Source: Litoditis marina (Eukaryota > Nematoda > Chromadorea > Rhabditida > Rhabditidae). From it: 64,000 nt of DNA. The stretch covers positions 7,673,687-7,737,686 of the forward strand of contig OZ038435.1 of NCBI GenBank assembly GCA_964036275.1, in the 5' to 3' direction. The notes below the pieces were generated by a model. It searched no databases. It was not told the origin of the DNA and worked only from the letters and a program-made list of their open reading frames with translations. A program made the position numbers and the translations under genes. This document shows, piece after piece, positions 54,601 to 64,000 of this stretch (position 1 is the stretch's first letter; each line of letters opens with the position of its first letter).

Positions 54601-55360
54601 CACCGGCGGCCGGTCAAATGACTCTGGGATCTCGATTCACCGGCGGCCGGTCAAATGACTCTTAAATTAGTTTTATCTCAATCCACCGGCGGCCGGTCAA
54701 ATGACTCTGGATCTCGATTCACCGGCGGCCGGTCAAATGACTCTCAAATTAGTTTTTATCTCAATCCACCGGCGGCCGGTGAAACGCCTCTGGGATCTCG
54801 ATTCACCGGCGGCCGGTCAAATGACTCTCAATTAGTTTTATCTCAATCCACCGGCGGCCGGTCAAATGACTCTGGGATCTCGATTCACCGGCGGCCGGTC
54901 AAATGACTCTCAAATTCGTTTTATCTCAATCCACCGGCGGCCGGTCAAATGCCTCTGGAATCTCGATTTACCGGCGGCCGGTCAAATGACTCTCAAATTC
55001 GTTTTTATCTCAATCCACCGGCGGCCGATCAAATGACTTTTGGATCTCGATTCACCGGCGGCCGGTCAAATGACTCTCAAATTCGTTTTATATTAATCCA
55101 CCGGCGGCCGGTCAAGTGACTCTCAAATTAGTTTCATCTCAATCCACCGGCGGCCGGTCAAATGACTCTGGGATCTCGATTCACCGGCGGCCGGTCAGAT
55201 GACTCTCGAACTAGCTGTATCTCAATTCGAACTAGTATTATCTCACTTCACCGGCGGCCGGTCAAATGACTTTGGGATCTCGATTCACCGGCGCCGGTCA
55301 AGTTACTCTCAAATTAGTTTTATCTCAATCCACCGGCGGCCGGTCAAATGACTCTCGAAC

Positions 55361-58300
55361 TCGCGAATGAAACTTCGTATTCGCAATTACTTGCAAATGA
55401 AACTTCGCATTCGCAATTACTCGCAAATGAAACTTCGTATTCGCAATTATTCGCAAATGAAACATCGTATTCGCAAATGAAACATCGTATTCGCAAGTAT
55501 TCGCAAATGAAACTTCGTATTCGCAATTACTCGCAAATGAAACTTCGTATTCGCAAATGAAACTTCGTATTCACAACTACTCGCAAATTAAACTTCGTAT
55601 TCGCAATTACTCGCAAATGAAACTTCGTATTCGCAATCACTCGCAAATGAAACTTTGTATTCGCAATTACTTGCAAATGAAACTTCGTATTCGCAATTAC
55701 TCGCAAATAAAACTCCGTATTTGCAATTACTCGCGAATGAAACTTCGTATTCGCATTACTTGCAAATGAAACTTCGCATTCGCAATTACTCGCAAATGAA
55801 ACTTCGTATTCGCAATTAATCGCAAATGAAACATTGCATTCGCAAATGAAACATCGCATTCGCAAATGAAACATCGTATTCGCAATTATTCGCAAATGAA
55901 ACTTCGTATTCGCAATTACTCGCAAATGAAACATCGTATTCGCAAATGAAACATCGTATTCGCAATTATTCGCAAATGAAACTTCGTATTCGCAATTACT
56001 CGCAAATAAAACTTCGTATTCGCAATTACTCGCAAATTGAACTTCGTATTCGCAAATGAAACTTCGTATTCACAACTACTAGCAAATGAAACTTCGTATT
56101 CGCAACTACTCGCAAATGAAACTTCGTATTCGCAATTAATCGCAAATGAAACTTTGTATTCGCAATTACTCGCAAATGAAACTTCGTATTCGCAATTACT
56201 CGCAAAATGAACTTCGTATTCGCAAATGAAACTTCGTATTCACAACTACTCGCGAATTAAACTTCGTATTCGCAATTACTCGCAAATGAAACTTCGTATT
56301 CGCAATTACTCGCAAATGAAACGTTGTATTCGCAATTAGTCGCAAATGAAACTTCGTATTCGCAATTACTCGCAAATGAAACTCCGTATTTGCAATTACT
56401 CGCGAATGAAACTTCGTATTCGCAATTACTTGCAAATGAAACTTCGCATTCGCAATTACTCGCAAATGAAACTTCGTATTCGCAATTATTCGCAAATGAA
56501 ACTTCGTATTCGCAATTACTCGCAAATGAAACTTCGTATTCGCAATTATTCGCAAATGAAACATCGTATTCGCAAATGAAACATCGTATTCGCAATTATT
56601 CGCAAATGAAACTTTGTATTCGCAATTACTCGCAAATGAAACTCGTATTCGCAATGAAACTTCGTATTCACAACTACTCGCAAATTAAACTTCGTATTCG
56701 CAATTACTCGCAAATCAAACTTCGTATTCGCAACTAATCGCAAATGAAACTTTGTATTCGCACATACTCGCAAATGAAACTACGTATTCGCAAGTACTCG
56801 CAAATAAAACTCTGTATTTGCAATACTCGCGAATGAAACTTCGTATTCGCAATTACTTGCAAATGAAACTTCGCATTCGCAATTACTCGCAAATGAAACT
56901 TCGTATTCGCAATTATTCGCAAATAAAACATCGTATTCGCAAATGAAACATCGTATTCGCAATATTCGCAAATGAAACTCGTATTCGCAACTACTCGCAA
57001 ATGAAATTTTGTGTTCGCAAATGAAACTTCGTATTCACAACTACTTGCAAATTAAACTTCGTATTCGCAATTACTCGCAAAATGAAACTTCGTATTCGCA
57101 ATTACTCGCAAAGGAAACTTTGTATTTGCAATTAGTCGCAAATGAAACTTCGTATTCGCAATTACTCGCAAATGAAACATCGTATTCGCAAATGAAACAT
57201 CGTATTCGCAATTATTCGCAAATGAAACTTTGTATTCGCAATTACTCGCAAATGAAACTTCGTATTCGCAAATGAAACTTCGTATTCACAACTACTCGCA
57301 AATTAAACTTCGTATTCGCAATTACTCGCAAATCAAACTTCGTATTCGCAACTAATCGCAAATGAAACTTTGTATTCGCACATACTCGCAAATGAAACTA
57401 CGTATTCGCAAGTACTCGCAAATAAAACTCTGTATTTGCAATTACTCGCGAATGAAACTTCGTATTCGCAATTACTTGCAAATGAAACTTCGCATTCGCA
57501 ATTACTCGCAAATGAAACTTCGTATTCGCAATTATTCGCAAATAAAACATCGTATTCGCAAATGAAACATCGTATTCGCAATTATTCGCAAATGAAACTT
57601 CGTATTCGCAACTACTCGCAAATGAAATTTTGTGTTCGCAAATGAAACTTCGTATTCACAACTACTTGCAAATTAAACTTCGTATTCGCAATTACTCGCA
57701 AAATGAAACTTCGTATTCGCAATTACTCGCAAAGGAAACTTTGTATTTGCAATTAGTCGCAAATGAAACTTCGTATTCGCAATTACTCGCAAATGAAACT
57801 CCGTATTTGCAATTACTCGCGAATGAAACTTCGTATTCGCAATTACTTGCAAATGAAACTTCGCATTCGCAATTACTCGCAAATGAAACTTCGTATTCGC
57901 AATTATTCGCAAATGAAACTTCGTATTCGCAATTACTCGCAAATGAAACTTCGTATTCACAATTATTCGCAAATGAAACATCGTATTCGCAATGGAACAT
58001 CGTATTCGCAATTATTCGCAAATGAAACTTCGTATTCGCAATTACTCGCAAATTAAACTTCGTATTCGCAAATGAAACTTCGTATTCACAACTACTCGCA
58101 AATTAAACTTCGTATTCGCAATTACTCGCAAATGAAACTTCGTATTCGCAATTAATCGCAAATGAAACTTTGTATTCGCAATTACTCGCAAATGAAACTT
58201 CGTATTCGCAATTACTCGCAAATGAAACTCTGTATTTGCAATTACTCGCGAATGAAACTTCGTATTCGCAATTACTTGCAAATGAAACTTCGCATTCGCA

Positions 58301-61300
58301 ATTACTCGCAAATGAAACTTCGTATTCGCAATTATTCGCAAATGAAACATCGTATTCGCAAATGAAACATCGTATTCGCAAGTATTCGCAAATGAAACTT
58401 CGTATTCGCAATTACTCGCAAATTAAACTTCGTATTCGCAAATGAAACTTCGTATTCACAACTACTCGCAAATTAAACTTCGTATTCGCAATTACTCGCA
58501 AATGAACTTCGTATTCGCAATCACTCGCAAATGAAACTTTGTATTCGCAATTACTCGCAAATGAAACTTCGTATTCGCAATTACTCGCAAATAAAACTCC
58601 GTATTTGCAATTACTCGCGAATGAAACTTCGTATTCGCAATTACTTGCAAATGAAACTTCGCATCGCAATTACTCGCAAATGAAACTTCGTATTCGCAAT
58701 TATTCGCAAATGAAACATCGCATTCGCAAATGAAACATCGTATTCGCAATTATTCGCAAATGAAACTTCGTATTCGCAATTACTCGCAAATGAAACATCG
58801 TATTCGCAAATGAAACATCGTATTCGCAATTATTCGCAAATGAAACTTCGTATTCGCAATTACTCGCAAATGAAACTTCGTATTCGCAATTACTCGCAAA
58901 TTGAACTTCGTATTCGCAAATGAAACTTCGTATTCACAACTACTAGCAAATGAAACTTCGTATTCGCAATTACTCGCAAATGAAACATCGTATTCGCAAT
59001 GAAACATCGTATTCGCAATTATTCGCAAATGAAACTTCGTATTCGCAATTACTCGCAAATGAAACTTCGTATTCGCAATTATTCGCAAATGAAACATCGT
59101 ATTCGCAAATGAAACATCGTATTCGCAATTATTCGCAAATGAAACTTCGTATTCGCAACTACTCGCAAATGAAACTTCGTATTCGCAAATGAAACTTTGT
59201 ATTCACAACTACTCGCGAATTAAACTTCGTATTCGCAATTACTCGCAAATGAAACTTCGTATTCGCAATTACTCGCAAATGAAACGTTGTATTCGCAATT
59301 AGTCGCAAATGAAACTTCGTATTCGCAATTACTCGCAAATGAAACTCCGTATTTGCAATTACTCGCGAATGAAACTTCGTATTCGCAATTACTTGCAAAT
59401 GAAACTTCGCATTCGCAATTACTCGCAAATGAAACTTCGTATTCGCAATTATTCGCAAATGAAACTTCGTATTCGCAACTACTCGCAAATGAAACTTCGT
59501 ATTCGCAAATGAAACTTCGTATTCACAACTACTCGCGAATTGAACTTCGTATTCGCAATTACTCGCAAATGAAACTTCGTATTCGCAATTACTCGCAAAT
59601 GAAACGTTGTATTCGCAATTAGTCGCAAATGAAACTTCGTATTCGCAATTATTCGCAAATGAAACTTCGTATTCGCAATTACTCGCAAATGAAACTTCGT
59701 ATTCACAATTATTCGCAAATGAAACATCGTATTCGCAAATGAAACATCGTATTCGCAATTATTCGCAAATGAAACTTCGTATTCGCAATTACTCGCAAAT
59801 GAAACTTCGTATTCGCAAATGAAACTTCGTATTCACAACTACTCGCAAATTAAACTTCGTATTCGCAATTACTCGCAAATGAAACTTCGTATTCGCAATT
59901 AATCGCAAATGAAACTTTGTATTCGCAATTACTCGCAAATGAAACTTCGTATTCGCAATTACTCGCAAATGAAACTCTGTATTTGCAATACTCGCGAATG
60001 AAACTTCGTATTCGCAATTACTTGCAAATGAAACTTCGCATTCGCAATTACTCGCAAATGAAACTTCGTATTCGCAATTATTCGCAAATGAAACATCGTA
60101 TTCGCAAATGAAACATCGTATTCGCAAGTATTCGCAAATTAAACTTCGTATTCGCAATTACTCGCAATTAAACTTCGTATTCGCAAATGAAACTTCGTAT
60201 TCACAACTACTCGCAAATTAAACTTCGTATTCGCAATTACTCGCAAATGAAACTTCGTATTCGCAATCACTCGCAAATGAAACTTTGTATTCGCAATTAC
60301 TCGCAAATGAAACTTCGTATTCGCAATTACTCGCAAATAAAACTCCGTATTTGCAATTACTCGCCAATGAAACTTCGTATTCGCAATTACTTGCAAATGA
60401 AACTTCGCATTCGCAATTACTCGCAAATGAAACTTCGTATTCGCAATTATTCGCAAATGAAACATCGCATTCGCAATGAAACATCGTATTCGCAATTATT
60501 CGCAAATGAAACTTCGTATTCGCAATTACTCGCAAATGAAACATCGTATTCGCAATGAAACATCGTATTCGCAATATTCGCAAATGAAACTTCGTATTCG
60601 CAATTACTCGCAAATGAAACTTCGTATTCGCAATTACTCGCAAATTGAACTTCGTATTCGCAAATGAAACTTCGTATTCAAAACTACTAGCAAATGAAAC
60701 TTCGTATTCGCAATTACTCGCAATGAAACTTCGTATTCGCAATTACTCGCAAATGAAACGTTGTATTCGCAATTAGTCGCAAATGAAACTTCGTATTCGC
60801 AATTATTCGCAAATGAAACTTCGTATTCGCAATTACTCGCAAATGAAACTTCGTATTCACAATTATTCGCAAATGAAACATCGTATTCGCAAATGAAACA
60901 TCGTATTCGCAATTATTCGCAAATGAAACTTCGTATTCGCAATTACTCGCAAATGAAACTTCGTATTCGCAAATGAAACTTCGTATTCACAACTACTCGC
61001 AAATTAAACTTCGTATTCGCAATTACTCGCAATGAAACTTCGTATTCGCAATTAATCGCAAATGAAACTTTGTATTCGCAATTACTCGCAAATGAAACTT
61101 CGTATTCGCAATTACTCGCAAATGAAACTCTGTATTTGCAATTACTCGCGAATGAAACTTCGTATTCGCAATTACTTGCAAATGAAACTTCGCATTCGCA
61201 ATACTCGCAAATGAAACTTCGTATTCGCAATTATTCGCAAATGAAACATCGTATTCGCAAATGAAACATCGTATTCGCAAGTATTCGCAATTAAACTTCG

Positions 61301-63100
61301 TATTCGCAATTACTCGCAAATTGAACTTCGTATTCGCAAATGAAACTTCGTATTCACAACTACTCGCAAATTAAACTTCGTATTCGCAATTACTCGCAAA
61401 TGAAACTTCGATTCGCAATCACTCGCAAATGAAACTTTGTATTCGCAATTACTCGCAAATGAAACTTCGTATTCGCAATTACTCGCAAATAAAACTCCGT
61501 ATTTGCAATTACTCGCCAATGAAACTTCGTATTCGCAATTACTTGCAAATGAAACTTCGCATTCGCAATTACTCGCAAATGAAACTTCGTATTCGCAATT
61601 ATTCGCAAATGAAACATCGCATTCGCAAATGAAACATCGTATTCGCAATTATTCGCAAATGAAACTTCGTATTCGCAATTACTCGCAATGAAACATCGTA
61701 TTCGCAAATGAAACATCGTATTCGCAATTATTCGCAAATGAAACTTCGTATTCGCAATTACTCGCAATGAAACTTCGTATTCGCAATTACTCGCAAATTG
61801 AACTTCGTATTCGCAAATGAAACTTCGTATTCAAAACTACTAGCAAATGAACTTCGTATTCGCAATTACTCGCAATGAAACATCGTATTCGCAAATGAAA
61901 CATCGTATTCGCAAGTATTCGCAAATGAAACTTCGTATTCGCAATTACTCGCAAATTAAACTTCGTATTCGCAAATGAAACTTCGTATTCACAACTACTC
62001 GCAAATTAAACTTCGTATTCGCAATTACTCGCAAATGAAACTTCGTATTCGCAATCACTCGCAAATGAAACTTTGTATTCGCAATTACTCGCAAATGAAA
62101 CTTCGTATTCGCAATTACTCGCAAATAAAACTCCGTATTTGCAATTACTCGTGAATGAAACTTCGTATTCGCAATTACTTGCAAATGAACTTCGCATTCG
62201 CAATTACTCGCAAATGAAACTTCGTATTCGCATTATTCGCAAATGAAACATCGCATTCGCAAATGAAACATCGTATTCGCAATTATTCGCAAATGAAACT
62301 TCGTATTCGCAATTACTCGCAAATGAAACATCGTATTCGCAAATGAAACATCGTATTCGCAATTATTCGCAAATGGAACTTCGTATTCGCAATTACTCGC
62401 AAATGAAACTTCGTATTCGCAATTACTCGCAAATTGAACTTCGTATTCGCAAATGAAACTTCGTATTCACAACTACTAGCAAATGAAACTTCGTATTCGC
62501 AATTACTCGCAAATGAAACATCGTATTCGCAAATGAAACATCGTATTCGCAATTATTCGCAAATGAAACTTCGTATTCGCAATTACTCGCAAATGAAACT
62601 TCGTATTCGCAATTATTCGCAAATGAAACATCGTATTCGCAAATGAAACATCGTATTCGCAATTATTCGCAAATGAAACTTCGTATTCGCAACTACTCGC
62701 AAATGAAACTTCGTATTCGCAAATGAAACTTCGTATTCACAACTACTCGCGAATTAAACTTCGTATTCGCAATTACTCGCAAATGAAACTCGTATTCGCA
62801 ATTACTCGCAAATGAAACGTATTCGCAATTAGTCGCAAATGAAACTTCGTATTCGCAATTACTCGCAAATGAAACTCCGTATTTGCAATTACTCGCGAAT
62901 GAAACTTCGTATTCGCAATTACTTGCAAATGAAACTTCGCGTTCGCAATTACTCGCAAATGAAACTTCGTATTCGCAATTATTCGCAAATGAAACTTCGT
63001 ATTCGCAATTACTCGCAAATGAAACTTCGTATTCGCAATTATTCGCAAATGAAACATCGTATTCGCAAATGAAACATCGTATTCGCAAATGAAACATCGT
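55361..63100 (+). repeat. Satellite B, 30-bp unit made of three 10-bp blocks
   Basis: The dominant unit is 30 bp and reads as three decamers: CGCAAATGAA, ACTTCGTATT and CGCAATTACT. Units missing the third decamer (20 bp) are common and often carry ACATCGTATT. There is no similarity to satellite A. Four of the six reading frames of the consensus have no stop codon, giving decapeptide strings such as SQMKLRIRNY and LANETSYSQL on plus, and RVIANTKFHL and CEYEVSFASN on minus. Frequent one-base deletions break every frame, so I treat it as non-coding. I do not recognise the family. Confidence 0.97.
55391..62950 (+). repeat. Higher-order repeats of satellite B
   Basis: The rare marker CTTGCAAATGAA followed by CTTCGCAT recurs at about 55391, 55760, 56430, 56857, 57476, 57847, 58276, 58645, 59393, 60022, 60391, 61176, 61543, 62179 and 62923. 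The spacings fall into classes of about 370 bp (five times), 430 bp (twice), 620-636 bp (three times), 670 bp (once) and 744-785 bp (three times). Each marker is preceded by GTATTTGCAATACTCGCG-type variants in a fixed order, so the blocks were copied as multi-unit strings. Confidence 0.82.
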
Positions 63101-63300
63101 NNNNNNNNNNNNNNNNNNNNNNNNNNNNNNNNNNNNNNNNNNNNNNNNNNNNNNNNNNNNNNNNNNNNNNNNNNNNNNNNNNNNNNNNNNNNNNNNNNNN
63201 NNNNNNNNNNNNNNNNNNNNNNNNNNNNNNNNNNNNNNNNNNNNNNNNNNNNNNNNNNNNNNNNNNNNNNNNNNNNNNNNNNNNNNNNNNNNNNNNNNNN
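63101..63300. other. Assembly gap (200 N)
   Basis: Exactly 200 N between satellite B and unique sequence. The true length of satellite B and the distance to the gene are therefore unknown. Confidence 0.99.
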
Positions 63301-63852
63301 AAAGACATAAAACCCAAAATCGAAACTGTGTTCCAATGATAATTTATTAGAAACAAGTTAAGATTTTTCTGTTTAAAAGAAACACTTCCAAACTGTAGTG
63401 GTTTCTGAAACTGGCAATACAACAAAATCTAATCAAAACACATTTTGTATGTGCTTTTTATTTATGTAGAGTGGATCAATTATAGCACTGACAACACTGG
63501 TATGAACTCGTTTTCCAATGTAACTGCATCAAAATGATCGATAAAACAGTACGAAATTCTTACCAGCAACCGCAAAAAAACCAGCAAAAAGCTCATGACA
63601 GTCAAAAACATGTCAAGACACTTGTTGTGATCATTCCGAGATTGTTATTTTATTTAGGCAACAAAATAAACGCTAAACAACCAACGAATCAACCTTTATT
63701 AAACCAAAATAAATCCGAAAAGAGACTCAAAAATGTCCCTGAAACATAAATATCGCCCAAATCTTGTAACCGGATGGAGGAACCTGTAACTGTACTATTA
63801 GAAATACTGAATGGAACGTTTCAAAACAAAATATAACGAAAACATATGGATC
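63301..63852 (-). other. AT-rich sequence: probable 3' untranslated region and downstream flank
   Basis: Unique AT-rich sequence with no satellite units. Read on the minus strand it follows the stop codon of the gene at the window edge. The 71-codon plus-strand open frame at 63534-63749 is low-complexity, antisense to this probable untranslated region and not convincing as a gene. Confidence 0.6.
63695..63700 (-). promoter_or_regulatory. Candidate polyadenylation signal (AATAAA)
   Basis: The plus-strand TTTATT is AATAAA on the minus strand, about 153 bases after the stop codon. Further AATAAA hexamers on the same strand lie at 63649-63654, 63457-63462 and 63343-63348, so the position used is not decided by sequence alone. 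Confidence 0.5.
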
Positions 63853-64000
63853 TTACAGCTCCTCCTCATCAAATATGACGGCACCTGACTCAACTCCCAT
63901 TTCTAAGTCAGTGAGAGGGATAGAGTAGGTATTTGGATCACCCTGGTACACAACAAGTACCATGAGCTGACCCTTTCCTCTCTGTTGCACCTCTACCACA
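63853..64000 (-). CDS. C-terminal coding exon of an unrecognised protein (partial)
   Basis: On the minus strand a frame enters from the window edge, runs 48 codons and ends at TAA (63853-63855). The visible peptide has a beta-strand-like hydrophobic stretch (GQLMVLVVYQGD), then NTYSIPLTDLEMG, and finishes with an acidic tail (VIFDEEEL). Balanced codon use, lack of repeats and a 3' region with AATAAA signals support a real last exon. The start and any upstream splice site lie outside the window. I do not recognise the family, so no function is assigned. It sits about 550 bp from the gap that ends satellite B, so the satellite block borders a gene. Confidence 0.7.
   Translation of the reverse strand, partial: VVEVQQRGKGQLMVLVVYQGDPNTYSIPLTDLEMGVESGAVIFDEEEL

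Larger units (their letters stand above)
45757..55360 (+). repeat. Satellite A, right array, part 2 (plus orientation)
   Basis: Continuation of the same array after the transposon, in the same orientation, ending inside an L-type spacer at ACTCTCGAAC. Single-base deletions become frequent after about 51.2 kb (for example CACCGGCGCCGGTC near 51558 and 51890). No genes are visible. Confidence 0.97.

Noticed and set aside
1..55360. CRISPR array (short palindromic core with variable spacers)
   Set aside because: Spacers are three recurrent families and not unique sequences, units copy as long blocks, and the context is a eukaryotic-type satellite with no cas genes.
55361..63100. CENP-B box or other centromere-protein motif in the satellites
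   Set aside because: I looked for TTCGNNNNANNCGGG in both satellite consensus sequences and found no match. Centromere function cannot be claimed from sequence alone.
63534..63749. Plus-strand 71-codon open frame next to the gene
   Set aside because: Composition is low-complexity (many Lys, Asn and Gln from AT-rich DNA), and it is antisense to a probable 3' untranslated region.

Overview
This window is almost entirely satellite DNA from a eukaryotic chromosome. I see no prokaryotic gene organisation. Two runs of exactly 200 N (26799-26998 and 63101-63300) look like scaffolding gaps of unknown true size in a long-read assembly. The only convincing protein-coding sequence is the last coding exon of an unrecognised gene on the minus strand at the right edge, with eukaryotic-type AATAAA signals downstream. 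The species cannot be named from the sequence; an animal, probably an invertebrate, is a guess.

Layout. (1) 1-26798: satellite A in minus orientation. (2) 26799-26998: gap. (3) 26999-44612: satellite A in plus orientation. (4) 44613-45756: a 1,144-bp DNA transposon without a transposase gene, with 36-bp perfect terminal inverted repeats and a TTA target duplication (PIF/Harbinger-like). (5) 45757-55360: satellite A again in plus orientation. (6) 55361-63100: an unrelated satellite B with a 30-bp unit built of three 10-bp blocks. (7) 63101-63300: gap. (8) 63301-64000: ordinary AT-rich sequence with the 3' end of a gene.

Satellite A is modular. An imperfect palindromic core (ACCGG-CGG-CCGGT) followed by TCAAATGA is fixed, and three alternative spacers give units of about 37 bp (G), 46 bp (T) and 67 bp (L). 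G units mostly alternate with T or L units. Strings of units have been copied repeatedly as higher-order repeats, with offsets of 234, 564, about 612, 767, 999, 1,277, 1,532, 1,764, about 1,820, 1,850, 2,371 and 4,468 bp. Satellite B shows the same behaviour, with recurring higher-order spacings of about 370, 430, 630 and 745 bp.

The main result of the hunt is that the left array, read in reverse complement, matches the right array from 43668 to about 53.7 kb. Rare variants occur in the same order on both sides, and the match begins exactly at the gap edge. The left copy also carries the empty target site of the transposon. The two arrays are therefore either allelic haplotypes wrongly placed side by side in opposite orientation, or a real large inverted duplication with a transposon insertion on one arm. 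The many short open reading frames in both satellites are by-products of stop-poor repeat units, not genes.
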